64,000 nt of DNA from Calonectria ilicicola. Taxonomy: Eukaryota > Ascomycota > Sordariomycetes > Hypocreales > Nectriaceae. The stretch is from contig CP085831.1 of NCBI GenBank assembly GCA_020809705.1, forward strand, positions 2,542,001 through 2,606,000, given 5' to 3'. This document shows, piece by piece, positions 25,070 to 38,985 of the stretch; position 1 is the stretch's first letter, and the number at the start of each line of letters is the position of its first letter. The notes below the pieces were generated by a model that worked only from the letters and a program-made list of their open reading frames with translations, did no database searches and was not told the origin of the DNA. A program made the position numbers and the translations under genes.

Positions 25070-25515
25070 ATTATATTTTCACTAAATATTAAATAAAAAA
25101 AAGCACTTTCAATTACTTAGATAGGTACTATCTAGCGCCCCTTTTTCCTTAATCTTAGAATATCTATCACTTTCTTCCACCCGTCAACTTTCTCCTTTGC
25201 TTCCAAATATCACAAATAAAAGTCACTTCATCCAAGATCCTTTATATCTAATTCTCATGGATAGGTGATTTTAATTGTAGATAATATGGCGCTTGAATGA
25301 TATTGTGTTAAAGGTGATAAAGGATATATGTTAGGATTTATAGTCTTAGTAAGGGAAGCTATCTTAAGTACAATTATCCAAATTTTTATAAGGGCAACCT
25401 TATTATAAAGTTGATTGTATTTTAATTAGGTGAATTATATAGCTAAACTTAATTATATCTACTATTATTATGGCTTTAAAGCTCCTTCTAGATTAGAGTC
25501 TCTAATTTACTAAAA
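25070..25515 (-). repeat. Family C repeat, internally deleted, moderately intact
   Basis: Reads TATTTTCACTAAATATT, then TAGCGCCCCTTTTTCC and TTCCACCCGTCAACTTTCTC, then jumps to GATAGGTGATTTTAATTG and ends TAATTTACTAAAA. Relative to the 20.56-kb copy an internal part is missing. Confidence 0.75.
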
Positions 25516-25649
25516 AAAATAAAAAAAATATTAATTAATAAAATTTTAAATTAAAAATTAAATATAATTAAAATTTAATAAAAATAAATATAATATTATT
25601 AATAATTATATTAAAAAATTTAAAAAAAGATATATTAAATTATATAAAA

Positions 25650-26497
25650 TAATAATACTGCTTATATCCTATTACACTAATTATATCCTATTAATTATTT
25701 AATTAAACTATTATTTATATTTCCTATTCTATCTTTTTCTTTCTTTTCCTTCTATTATATAATATTTTTAACTATTCTATTTAATATATATATTTATTTA
25801 TAATCTTTATTATTTATTTTTTTTAAAAATCTCTTTTATTTATTATTTAAAAAAGATCTTTATTTTTAAATTTATTGATTTTAAATATTTTAAAATATTT
25901 TAAAATTAATTTTATTATTTATTATTATTTTTAAATAAAGATTTTATTTTTTTTTATAAAATTTATTTTAAAAAAGAATTTATATTTTTAAAAAAATAAA
26001 ATAAAATTTAATTTTATTATTTATATTATTTATTTAATATATTTTTTTTATTTTTTTTAAAATATTAAAAAATATTTTTAATTATATAAATTAAATTTAA
26101 TTTTATTAATTTAAATTAATTAATTAATATATTTAATTATAAATTTAGATTTTAAAGGATTATTATTAATATAAATAATATATTATTTAATAATAAATAT
26201 TTTAATTATATATATATATATTTAAAAGTATATTTAAAGGTCTTTTTTAATATATATTTAAGAGAGATTTATTTAAGTATATATTATTATATTCTTAGCT
26301 AAAAATCTTTTCTTTTATTATATAGGATTTCTAATTATTAAGATTTTTATCTTATATTGTTTTTAAGCTTTATAATTAATATAAAGGTAATTGTATTAAT
26401 AGATCTAAAAGTCTATTATAAGGTATGTTTTTAGGTCCTATAACCTTATTAGTGTCTTTCTTTCCTAAGAGAAAGAAAATAATTATATAAAAGATAT
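25650..26497 (+). mobile_element. LTR family A, copy 3
   Basis: From ACTGCTTATATCCTATTACAC to a degenerate AAAGATATA end. It is colinear with copy 1 and AT-saturated in the middle. Confidence 0.8.
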
Positions 26498-29019
26498 ATA
26501 AAATAATAAGGAGAGTTAGTTATTTAGTTTATAAATTTAAAATATAAAATAATATAAATATTTATTTTATAATTTTAATAATATACTTAATATTTATTAT
26601 ATTTTTAATAAAATATTTTAGATTAATTAATATAAAAAAATTAAAATTAAAATAATAATAAAATAAATATTAATATTAAAAAATTAAGTATATTTTAAAT
26701 TATAAAATTATTAAGAAAAAGAATAAGAAATAAAATAAATATATAGTTACTTAGAAAGATTATTTTAATAATTTTAATATTTAATTAAAGGAATTAATTA
26801 TAAATATAAATATCTTTATTTAAAAATTCTTAAAAAAATATAAATATTATTAAAATTTTATAATTTTTAAAGTTAAGAAAAATAAAGGATTATTAAGTTC
26901 TCTTAATAAGAGAAAGAATATATAAATATAAAGTAAAAAAAGAAAGAATAATAATAAATTTATTAATTTAAAAATAAAAGTTCTTATTAAAAGAAAGAAA
27001 GAATATTTATAAAAAAACCTAATAATATTAATAATTTTAATAAAAGATAATAAAGTAAATATATAAATTATAAGATTATATCTTAAATAATAAAATAAAA
27101 TAGAAACTTTAATTCTTAAAGAAAAAATAAATCTATTAATATAAGAAATAAAAATATACTTATTTATTTAATAAATTATAAATAAATTTTTATTAAATAT
27201 TTAAAAGAAAATACTAAAATTCCTAATATATAATACAAATAATTATAAAAGCTATTATTAATATTAATATAACTAGCTTTTATAATAAATAAATCTTCTT
27301 TATAAATATTTACTTTAATATTTATTAATAATTTAATATTATATTCTTTATTTATATATATTATATTTAATATATTTTTATAGTATTTTAAAATTATAAG
27401 AATTAAGATTTTATAGTAATAATAAGATAGGACTTTTAAAGAAAATAAAGATAAAATAATTTAAGAAGGTAGCTTATATATAATAAAACTTTTTAATATT
27501 AAATTTAGTTAAGATAAGTAATATAGTATTAATATATTAATTTAAATAATTAATAAATTTTAATATTAGATAATTATTAGCTTTTTTATAAGTCAGATAT
27601 TAAGTATAATTAATTAAATATATAAATAATAATAAAAATTTTAAATAATTATTACTTTTATTTTAATTAATTAGAAATTATATAAATTTTTTCTTTATAT
27701 TTTATATTATTTAAAATAAAATAAAATAAAATAAAATAATATAAGATATTATAAGATAATATTAAGATAGAATAAGATAAAGATAGATAAAGTACTTTTC
27801 AAATTAATTTAAATATAAATATATTATTAATTATTATTTATTTATTTATTTATTATTAAAATCTTTAATTTATTCTAATACTTTTAAAATAATCTTCTTA
27901 TTTAACATTTTTAATTTTTTTTATATTAATTATATTTTTAAAAATTTAATTATTAATAATATCTTTAATATAAATAAAAAATATAAATATAATTCTATTT
28001 AAAATTTAATATTATAAAAGTTATATATATAAATTATATAAATTATAAGTATTAGATATTATTATATTATTAATATTAATTATTTTAATTTCTTAAAGCT
28101 TTAAAGTTATTATATTAAAAGTTTATTTTTAAATTTTATAATTAATATAAGTAAAAGTAGATATATATAATAAGTCTTAGTAATTAATATAGTAATTTTA
28201 TTAAGATTAATTTTTTAATTTATTTATTTTAATTAATTTTAATAATAATAATATTATATTTAAAGGTATATTTATAAATTAGAAATATATTATAGTATTA
28301 TTAATTAGGATAATACTAGCTAATAGCTTGAAATAGATTATAATATTCTTAAAGATATAATAACTTAAATACCTTTTATTAATAATTATATTTTAATAAG
28401 AAGATTCTTAATATTCTTTAAATCTATTTTTAGAAAAGATAATTACTTTTATATTTAAATATTAATAATTTCTATTTAAAAGTATAATAATAATAATATT
28501 AATTTTTTAAAATATATATTTACTTAGCTTATAATATTAGCTATTTAGTAGATTTATATTATCTTATCCTTATATCTTTTATTTAATATAATTAAGAAAT
28601 TATTATAAATTAAAGTTATTTATAACCTAGATTTACTTCTTTAATAATATAATTATAAAAAACTTTTCTTAAAGCTTATATATTAGATTATATTAATATT
28701 TTTATATTATTATAAGTAATTATTTAAGATCTTATTTAATTATATAATTAAAAAGTAAAATAGATTATTTTTATATAAGATAGAATTAATAAAAATTATT
28801 ATAAAATAATATTATTAAAATCTCTTTAAAATTATAGTTATATTCTTAAAGATAGTAAATTTATTAATTAATAAGTATTAAAGTTTAAGCCTTAAGTATA
28901 TTAATCTTATTAGTAATAAGTAAATACTTATCCTATTACTTAGTTTAAATAAGCCTATTAATAAAATTAATAATAAGCTTAGTATTAGCTAATCCTTTAT
29001 TATTTAATTAATTATTTTC

Positions 29020-29110
29020 TTTTTCCTTTACCTATATAAAAGTCTAGAGACTCTTATAAGTACACAAAATCTCAAGGTTGTGAGTTTAACTCTTATATCA
29101 AGCTTTTACT
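29020..29110 (+). other. Small GC-retaining patch with TATA-like and B-box-like strings
   Basis: Contains CCTATATAAAAGTCTAGAGA and GGTTGTGAGTTTAACTC. The first string recurs, degenerate, at about 40390. It could be an LTR promoter/primer-site region or a tRNA-like fragment; the sequence does not fold as a tRNA. Confidence 0.3.
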
Positions 29111-30459
29111 ATACACATTTCATTATTTATTAAAATAAGATTTAATATAAAAATTATAAATTAAAGATATTATTATATTATTTATTTTAATAATTATTAT
29201 ATTAGATATTATTATAACTAATAATCTATTAGAATATCTTTTACTTTTAAATAGTTTAATTAATACTTTAATAATATAGGATTTACTAGTATTACTCTTA
29301 TTATTAATAGATTTATATATTTACTTAATATTATTTATATTATCTTAATATAATTAAATTAAATTTAAATAATAGTATATTAAAAAGAATATTATTTTTT
29401 ATTTTTAATTAAAAATAAATATCTTTAATATTTTATAATTAATATATAAAAATAAAGTAGTAGATTTAAACTTAATAATAATATTAGGATTTAAATCTTT
29501 ATTTATATTTATATTAATAATAATTATATTTATATTTTTAAAATCTATAAGAATATTATTAAATATTATTATTTAATTAATAATAAAGTTTATTTAGGTT
29601 TAAGCTTTTTATATTATCTTTTTAATCTTACTTAAGGTTCTTTTTTATTATAACTTAATAGCTCTTAATTAAGCTTAAAATAGAAATTCTATGTCTTTAA
29701 AATAATAGATCTTTTATTTAATTATTTAAATATTACTTTTAATAATAATTAATTACTTAAGATCTTATAAAGAAAATAGTATATTCTTCTTAAAAATATA
29801 TAGCTAATATAATATAAATCTTAATTATAAAGAAATTAATATTATTTAATTAAATCTTAAAGTATTTTAAATTATATTAATAAATTAAAATATTTACTTA
29901 ATATTATTTAATTAATATTATAAATAATTTTCCTTTATTTACTTTTTAATATTATCTTTTTTTATATTTATTAATATTATTTATTATTTTATATCTTTTT
30001 TTATATTTTTTATAAATTATTAAAGGAATTAAATATTTATTATATATAATTAAAATTTTAATAATAAAATAATTTTATAATACTTTTAAATAATATATAT
30101 TAATATCTCTTTTAATTTTTAATAAAAATATCTTTTAAAATATAAATATTATTAAATATTAAATTATAATATTAATAATGATAATTAATATAATAATTTT
30201 ATAAATATAAATATAATAAAATATATTATTAAAATTATTTATTATTATTTAATTTTTTAAAATTTATATTTAAATAATTATTTAAAAATATAAAAATTTA
30301 CTTTTTAAGCTATTTTAAAATTTATATTTAAAACTTTATAAAAAGGAAATTCTTTTAAAATTTAATCTTATAATAATTTAATAATTTTTCATAAATTCTT
30401 TTTATTTAAATAAAATATATATAATTATATAAATAAAAATATTATAAGAAATTCTTTTA

Positions 30460-30577
30460 ATAAAAATAAATATTTAATAAAAATAAATATCTAATAAAAA
30501 TAAATATTTAATAAAAATAAATATTTAATAAAAATAAATATTTAATAAAAATAAATATTTAATAAAAATAAATATTT
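30460..30577 (+). repeat. 17-bp tandem repeat, about 7 units
   Basis: Unit AATAAAAATAAATATTT, with one copy carrying a T-to-C difference. Confidence 0.9.
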
Positions 30578-31094
30578 TTTATTTTATTTTATAATAATTA
30601 ATTTTTTAATAATATTATTTAATAGATTAATATTATATATATATTATTAAAAGAACTTTTAATATTTAAAGATTTTTTAATAAAGATTTAATATATTAAG
30701 AAAAGTTTAAATATTTATATTTGTAAACTTATTATTATATTTTAATAAATATAAAATAATCTTTATATGAGATAAAATTCTTTATATAAAGACTTAATTA
30801 GTAATTTTATATAAAAATTATTAAACTTTTTAAAATACCTTATTACTATTATTAATTATTATAATCTTTTTTTATTTATTCTTATAATTACTTTTATTTA
30901 TCTTTTTTTATATTTATAAAGATAATTCTATTATTATTATAAATTATTTCTATATTAAATCTTTAATCTTAATACTATAATTTATTAAATAATAAATAAA
31001 TAATAATATTTTTAATTAGATTTTAATAAATAAAATATTATAATTATATTATAAATTAATAATTATTATTAGATTCTATTTATTTATAATAATA

Positions 31095-31880
31095 TGTCTT
31101 TTATATAGTTTTTTCTTCCTCTTAGAAAAGAAAGACACTAATAAGGTTATAAGACCTAAAGGCACGCCTTATAATAGACTTTTATATTAATTAGTGTAAT
31201 TGCCCTTATGCTAGCTCTAAAACCTAAAGGTAATATAAGATAAAAACCTTAATAAATAGAAACTCTATACAATAAAAGAAAGAATTTTATTTAAATAAAC
31301 TTCTTTTAAATATATATTATAAAAAAACCCTTAAATATATACCCTTAAATATATATATATACTTAAAATATCTATTTATAAATAATATATTATTTATATT
31401 AATAATAACTTTTTAAAAAATAAATTTATAATTAAATATATTAATTAATTAATTTAAATTAATAAAATTAAATTTAATAAATTTAATTGAAAATATTTTT
31501 TAATATTTTAAAAGAAAATAAAAAAAATATATTAAATAAATAATATAAATAATAAAATTAATTTTAAAATATTTTAAAATATTTAAAAATATTAAATTTA
31601 AAAATAAAAAATCTTTTTTAAATAATAAGTAAGAGAGATTTTTAAAGAAAATAAATAATAAAAGTTATAAATAAATATATATATATTAAATAAAATAATT
31701 AAAGATATATAATAATAAAAGGAAAAGGAAGGAAAAGACTACTTTTAAATAAATACCTGTTAGCAAAGTATGTTTAGTACCCTTATAAACCGGGATGGAA
31801 GGAACTAAGGGCGGTACTATACTAGAATAGGAAATGCAAATAACGGTTCAATCAAACAACTAACAGGATACGATCAGTGT
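31095..31880 (-). mobile_element. LTR family A, copy 4 (inverted)
   Basis: Begins ATGTCTTTTATATAG (the reverse of the LTR end) and ends GGATACGATCAGTG, so the outermost bases of the LTR start are lost or diverged. 31755-31880 is unmutated and carries extra sequence (around GGGCGGTACTATACTAG) absent from copy 1. Confidence 0.8.
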
Positions 31881-33788
31881 TATTTATAATAATATATATT
31901 TAATAAATTTAAAGAATATTATTATTATTAAAGTTGGTTCTCTTTATAAGAGGCTATAGTGCTTTAAATTAATAAGTATTTTTATATTTTAATTTATTAA
32001 TAATATTTAAGTATTTAAAGTAATTTAAATTATATATATAAATTTAATTTAAATTAATATAAAAGTTTATTTTTTTTATTAAAGGAAGTTAAAAATTAAA
32101 TATTATTTTTAATTAAATTAGAAATATTTATAATAATTTTATTATTTTATTTTATAGAATAAAATAATTATTAATTAAGATTATATAAGAAAATATTATT
32201 AATAAATTTTAAAATTTAATTATAATACTTTATATTATTCTTTTAATAAATATATTAAGAAATATTATTTAATTTTAAATTGTTTTATATTTAAAGTAAC
32301 TTATATAAGTATAATATATCTCTTTTATTAATCTTAATAATAATATAATAATAGTTAATATAATTAAAAATAAACTTCTACTTTATATAAATATAATACT
32401 TAAAAAATAATAATAGTTTATAATAAAAAAATTTAATAAAGTTAATTAAATTAAAAATTACTAATTATACTTATTTAAAGATAATATTTAATTTTTATAA
32501 AAATCTCTTTACCTTTTATAATAAATACTTTTAATATATTATAAGCCTAAGTTTAATAATATTTATAATATTATTAAGATTTATAATTACTTATATTACT
32601 AGGATTCCTTTATATATAATACTAGATTTAATTGTATGTTATATATTTAATTATATCTTTCTTAATATAAAATATTAAAATTTATATATTAATAAAAATT
32701 TAAAAGTTTTTTAATATTTTTATTATTTATTAATTAATAATTTTTAAATTTATATACTATTACTTTTAATTAATTTAATATTATTATTTAAAGAATATAC
32801 TTTATTTTAAAAAATCTAATTCTTATTATACTTATTTTATTAATTTTAGAATTCTTTATTTATAATTATATATTAAATATTAAAAAAAGAAAATAAAGTA
32901 AAAAGTAAATTAACTAATATATTTTATTAATATTATTTTTATTTAAAACTTAAAAGTTAAATTATATAAAGATATTAAATCAAAATTATTAGATTATATA
33001 AATTTATTTTTAAAAAGCTTCTTATATTAATATTAAATCTTCTTCTTTTTTAAGAAATAAACTTAAAAATATCTTAAAAAAGAAATAAAGATTAAATTTA
33101 TTAATAAGTTTATTATTATAATAATTATAAATAAAAGGCTTAAATTTAAGTAGTTATTTAAGTATAATAAACTTAAGCTTAAATATCCTATTTAAAAACT
33201 AAAGTTTATTAGCTTTAAAGATATTAAGTAATAGATTTAATTTAAATATATTAGATATTTTTATAATATAAATAATTTCTTTATTAATATTTTTTAGCTT
33301 TTTTAATCCTATTTTCATAAATCTAGTCTTTTATAATTATTTTTATAGATTAATATTAAAATTAATATTAATTATAATTTTACTTATATTATTTTGAGCT
33401 TTATTTAATATATTTTAATATTAATTAAGATTATTATATATAATAATAAATTTAATTTTATTTTTTAAAGTTTTATTATTAATTATAATATAATAGATTT
33501 TAATTTATAATTAATTTATTTTATAATTACATATATTAATTTTAATTTTATTTAAAATAAATTTAATTTATTTATTATAAATATTAAATTAATTTTTTTA
33601 TAATTAAGAAATAATTATTAGAATTTTTAAAGATTTTTTATAATTAATTTTATAATTTTTTAAAAAATAAAATATATTCTTTAAATCTTTTTTATTATAA
33701 AAAGCTCTTTATATTATAATATTAAAAATAATGATTAGAATATTTATTAAAATTCTATTTTATAATTTTAATTTTTTTTAATTGATTA

Positions 33789-33990
33789 CAGGGTTGTGAT
33801 TTTAGTTATTAGTTTTTAGTATTAGTTTTAGTCACTTGTTTTTAGTCAGTTTTTTGACTAAAATTTCAGTTTTAGTCAGTTATATGACTAAACTAATTTA
33901 GTCTTAATTAAAAAATGACTAAATTAATTTAGTCTTAGTTAACTAAAAACTAAAAGCTTTAGTTTTTAGTTACTAATTTAGTTACTAATT
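33789..33990 (+). repeat. hAT left TIR and subterminal repeats
   Basis: Multiple TTAGT(C/T)A motifs in both orientations, including the palindromic TTAGTCAGTTATATGACTAA, which also occurs near the right end. They are likely transposase binding sites. Confidence 0.75.
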
Positions 33991-34069
33991 TATTTATTAA
34001 TTTTGATTTTTTTACTTTTTAATTAATACTAAATTAAATATAATTTATAAAATTAAATATTATAATAAA

Positions 34070-34290
34070 TAAAATAAAATTAAATATAATAAATAAAAAA
34101 AATATAATAATAAATAAAATAAAATAAAATAAGTAAAAATAAGTATAATAATAAATAGAATATAATAAAATATAATAAATAAAATAAAATATAATAAATA
34201 AAATTATATATAATAAATAAAATAAAATTAAATATAATAAATAAAATAAAAATAAATATAATAAATAAATAAATAATAAATTAATTAAAA
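34070..34290 (+). repeat. AT-rich simple repeats inside the hAT element
   Basis: Irregular runs of AATAAAATAAA and AAATATAATAAATA units between the left end and the transposase gene. Confidence 0.7.
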
Positions 34291-34623
34291 TAATTTAAAT
34301 AAAAAAATCCTTATATTTAAGTATTTCCTTAAAATAGCTTACATAAAAAAATCCTTATATCCAGTTATTTCCTTAAAATAGCCTAAATAAAAAGATTACT
34401 TATATCCAGGTATTTCCTTAAAATAGCCTAAATAAAAATCATACTATTTATCATAAATCAATTAAAAATCATACTATTATATTATAAATTATAATTTTAT
34501 TTATCTTTACATAATAACTTTCTTTTTCTTTATTTTATTTTTTTCTTTTCTTCTTTAAATATATATATATATATATTAAAGCTTATTATATCTTTAAAAA
34601 TCAATATTTTATATTCTTTAAAA

Positions 34624-37596
34624 ATGGCTTCTTCTAGCTATAATGAATCTGAAAATAATTTTGAAGAAGATAGTTTTTCTAAAACTAATATTAGTTTTTC
34701 TGAAATTAATAATAGTATTTCTGAAAGTTTAGCTTCTTCTTCTATTATAGAAAATGATTCTAGCTCTCAGGCTATTTATAAAGATTTTTCTAATTCAATT
34801 TATAATAAACCTGAATATAAATTAGAAGAAGCTAATTTTTCTAAAATTTATATTATAAAAGAAGGTTTATTTATTAGGTCTTTATTACCTATTAATTTTA
34901 CTAAAGAAAGGCAAATAAAACTTTCTTATATTAAGTATATATATATATTAATTTTTTTAATAAGTTATATACTAATTTTATTATAATAGTTGTAATTATT
35001 CTATATATATAACTATAAAAGGATTTTAATCTTCTAATTTAGTAAGGCATTATAATGCTAAACATCCAGAAATTACAAATAATAAAAAAAGTGAAAAAAC
35101 TAAAAAAGAAGTAAGTTATTAGTTTTTTTTTAATTCTTATTAATATATATTAATATTTAATAGGAATTGATAGTCCTTCTAATAAAAGAGATTATTTTAA
35201 TTTAATTAAAAAATCTAAAGAAAATAAAAATATTTTTTTAGAAAAAGAAGCTTTAAATAAGGTTTTATATTTTCTTATAGAAAATAATTTATCTTTTAAA
35301 CTTTTAAATTCTAAATCTTTTCAAAATTTATTATCTTATTATAATAAGTAAGTTATTTATTTTATTTAAATATGTATATATATTTATTTTATATTATATA
35401 ATTAATTTTTATTAGAAATTTACCTATTATTAATAGATGGAAAATAAAGGATATTTTAAATGAAAATTATGAAAATAGCTTAATTAAGCTAAATACTAAT
35501 TTAGTAGCTAATATTAATTCCTTTGGATCTTTTTCCTTAGTTTTTAATATTTAGACTGTTAATAATTAAAATGCCTATTTAGGTATTATATTAGCTTATA
35601 TTTCTGAAAGTTTTAAATTAGAATATAAGTTAATAGGTAATTATTTTTCTTAATTATATTATTATTTTATTTTAATTTAAATATACTAATATATATATTT
35701 TTTAGGTTTTAATAAATTAACTGAAAGTTATACTGGAATTTATATATATAAAGAATTTTTTAATTCTTTAATTATATATCCTAATTTAACTTTAAAGGAT
35801 ATTTTAGGTAAGTTGTTTTTATTTATTTAAATATCTTTATTTATTTAAATATTTTTATTTATTTAAATTTAAAATATAACTAATTAATTTATTTATTATA
35901 GTATTACTAAAGATAATATAACTAATAATAATTTATTTATAACTACATTTAAAGCTATTTATAAAAATAACTTTAATATAGATTTTATAAATGATATTTG
36001 TTGTATTAGTTATATTTTGAATATAATAGCTCAAGATATATTAAAAGAATTTATTTCTTCTAATTCTATAGAAATTGAATTATCTAATTATATAAATTCA
36101 ATTTCTATAGAAAATTCTGAATTAGAAGAAATAGAAGAAATTAATATTAATAGTAAGTTTTTTTTTAAAAAAGGATTATATTAATATAATATATATTTTA
36201 TTAATTTTTTTTTAGGTCTTATAAGTTGATTAAGATGATTAGCTAGTATTATTAAATATATTTAAGAAGGAAAAAAACTATTAGAAGAAGGAATAGAAAA
36301 ATATAAAAAAGAAGGACTTTTTAATTCTTCTTTTAATAAAAAAATCATTCCTTTAGGTAAGTTTTTTATATTATATATATTTTATATATTAAAAGAAAAG
36401 CTAATTAAAATAGATAATTCTACTAGATAGAATTTAATTTATAATATGATTAATACAGCTCTTTTATTAAAAGAGCCTATTAATTATATTATAAAAAATA
36501 CCTTTAATAATAATTTAAAAAAACTAGCTTTTTCTAATATAGATTGGCTAGCTTTAGAAGATTTAGAGGTTATTTTTAAAGTTTCTTTAAACCCTTCTAT
36601 TAAATTATAAGAGCAAGTTTATATAACTTTACCTAAAGGCTTATTATATTTATATTAAATATATAAAACGTTAGATATTTTAAAAGAAGAATTTTTAGAA
36701 AAATCTAAAAAACCTAATTTAGTATGTCCTTTTTTAAAAAAAATTATTTATTAAGATTTTAATTATTAATTATATAATATAGGATTTTTATAAAATCTAT
36801 TATAACGCTATATTAAAAGGCTTAAAAAAACTAGAAAAATATTTCCCTAGAAAATTAGATTTTTTAAGTATAAGAAAATATAAGCCTTTTATTTTAGCTA
36901 TTATATTAGACCCTAGATTTAAATTAGTCCATTTTCAAGAAAATGGATTATTATATTATTATTCAAATATAAATAAAGATATTTTAAATTTATTTAAAAC
37001 TGAATTTAATCGGTTAGTTATTTATATATATTATTTTTATTATAAAAAAACTAATTTAAAATAGAATAAAATTAGAAAGAAATTAAGAAAATTCTAATTA
37101 TAATTTATCTTTTAATGAATTAGATAAGGATATTTATAATAAAAATCCTTCTAATTTAGGGTCTAGTTCTAATTCTGAAAAAGAATTATATATAGGAAAT
37201 TTAGACCTTGAAGAAGAATATACTATATATTTAAATGAAATACTATTAAATTTAAAGGTTAGAAATTAACTTTTTTTATTTTATTTTTATTATTTTATTT
37301 TATTTTATTTTATATTAATTATATATTAATTTTTTTAGATTGATATACTTAAATATTAGGAAACTAATTACCTTAGATTTCCTATTTTGATTATTTTAGC
37401 TAGATGTTATTTAGTTATTCTTGCTATTTCTATTACTATAAAAAGTACTTTTTCTATAGGAAATAATATTATTTTTAAAAATAGAAATAGGCTTTCTGAA
37501 GAAATAGTTAAGCAGTTAATTTTATTAAAAGGCTGGGATTATAGTGATATAAATAGTTTAGATTTTGAATTATTTACTGAAAATGAATTAGAGTAA
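34624..37596 (+). pseudogene. hAT transposase, multi-exon, inactivated by RIP-type nonsense mutations
   Basis: ATG at 34624 opens a Ser/Glu-rich N-terminus. A BED-type zinc-finger remnant (SSNLVRHYNAKHPEIT) lies near 35035-35090 behind a TAA. Exons can be followed across short introns with GTAAGT-type donors: an IENNLSFKLLNSKSFQNLL segment (about 35280), ESYTGIYIYKE (35740), ICCISYILNIIAQDILKEF (36000, the IRCxAHxLNLVVQD region), IILDPRFKLVHF (36900), and the hATC dimerisation domain at 37387-37596 (NRNRLSEEIVKQLILLKGW). In-frame stops at 35552, 35567, 36227, 36236, 36263, 36428, 36608 and 36656 all stand where TGG, CAA/CAG or CGA would give Trp, Gln or Arg. The protein once mediated cut-and-paste transposition; it cannot now be made whole. 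Confidence 0.9.
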
Positions 37597-37829
37597 ATAA
37601 ATTATATAGTTTTTTTTTAATTATATTATTATATATTATATTATTTTATATTTAAATATATTTTATTAAAATAATTTTATTACATAATTTATTTAATTTT
37701 TATTTAATAATTTTAAATAAATATATTTTTTAATTAAATAATTTATAATTTAATTTATAATTTAATTAATAATTAAATTAATAATTAATAATTAAATTAA
37801 TAACTAATAACTAAATTAATAACTAATAA

Positions 37830-38082
37830 CTAATTTAGTAACTAATAACTAAATTAGTAACTAAAACTAAACTAAAAACTAAAAAATTAGTTTTAGTTAA
37901 CTAAAACTAATACTAAATTAGTTTTAGTTAAAAAATTGACTAAAAAATTAGTTTTAGTCAGTTATATGACTAAACTAATTTAATTTTAGTTAAAAGTGAC
38001 TAAAACTAATTTAGTCTTAGTTAACTAAAAACTAAACATTTTAGTTTTTAGTTACTAATTTAGTAACTAAATCACATCCCTG
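37830..38082 (+). repeat. hAT right TIR and subterminal repeats
   Basis: Runs of AACTAAATTAATAACTAATA-type units, then the TAGTCAGTTATATGACTAAA palindrome, then the terminal TAGTAACTAAATCACATCCC plus TG. Confidence 0.75.
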
Positions 38083-38872
38083 ATTAAACTATTATTTATA
38101 TTTCCTATTCTAATACATAGCCCTTCCTACTCTTTTCCTTTCTTTTCCTTTTATTATATCCTTGTAACCCTTTTATTTAATATATTAATCTATTTATAAC
38201 TTTCTTTATTTAATTTCTTTAAAAATTACTTATATTTATTATTTAAAAAAGATCTTTTATATTTAAATATTTTAAAATACCTTAATATTAGTTTTATTAT
38301 TTATTATTACTTTTAAATAAAAACTTTATTACTTTTAAATATATTTTTAAGAAAGAGATTATATTTTTAAAGAATTAATTTGATTTTAATTTTATTTTTT
38401 ATATTATCTTATTATTAAGCCTTTTTAATTTCTTTTTTAAATTTTAATAAATATTTTTATTTATTAATATTTTAATTAATATTATTAATTTAAATCTTTT
38501 AATAAATATATTAAGCTATAAATTTAATTTTTAAAGGATTATTATTAATATAAATAATATATTATTTTATTAATATTTTAATTATATATATATATATTTA
38601 AAAGTATATATTTAAAAGTATATATTTAAAGGTTTTTTTAATATATATTTAAGAGAGGTTTATTTAAGTAAACTTCTTTCTTTTATTATATAAGGTTTCT
38701 AATTATTAAGATTTTTTTATTTTATATTATCTTTAAGCTTCAAAGTTAGTATAAAAGTAATTATACTAATAAATCTAAAAGTTTATTATAAGGTATACTT
38801 TTAAGTTTTATATCCTTATTAATATCTTTCTTTTCTAAGAGAAAGAAAATAACTATATAAAAGATATAATAA
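38083..38872 (+). mobile_element. LTR family A, copy 5 (5' end lost at the hAT junction)
   Basis: Begins ATTAAACTATTATTTATATT, equal to position 50 or so of the LTR, directly after the hAT terminus, and runs to AAAAGATATA. Confidence 0.8.
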
Positions 38873-38874
38873 TT

Positions 38875-38965
38875 TAGAAATATTTTTTCTAATATTTTAA
38901 TAAAAAACTTTATTAAAGCTTAATATTAAAAAAATCTTTTTATTTAAATCTTTTAAATTTAATTT
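38875..38965 (+). repeat. Family D repeat fragment
   Basis: The stretch with TTCTAATATTTTAATAAAAA and CTTTATTAAAGCTTAATATT recurs at 40500-40600 and 41280-41370. Confidence 0.6.
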
Positions 38966-38985
38966 AAATTATTTATTAATAATTT

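Larger units (their letters stand above)
33789..38082 (+). mobile_element. hAT-superfamily DNA transposon, about 4.3 kb, RIP-mutated
   Basis: Terminal inverted repeats: the left end CAGGGTTGTGATTTTAGTTA pairs with the right end, whose reverse complement is CAGGGATGTGATTTAGTTAC. CAGGG...CCCTG ends are typical of hAT elements. Dense TTAGTTA/TAGTCA repeats fill about 200 bp inside each end. The interior encodes a broken hAT transposase with a BED zinc-finger remnant, a DPRFKL segment and a C-terminal dimerisation region. Flanking 8-mers (ATTGATTA left, ATTAAACT right) do not form a clear TSD. The right flank is family A LTR sequence lacking its first 50 bp or so. Confidence 0.9.

Noticed and set aside
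25650..31880. Full retrotransposon bounded by LTR family A copies 3 and 4
   Set aside because: The two LTRs are in opposite orientation, so they cannot be the ends of one element.
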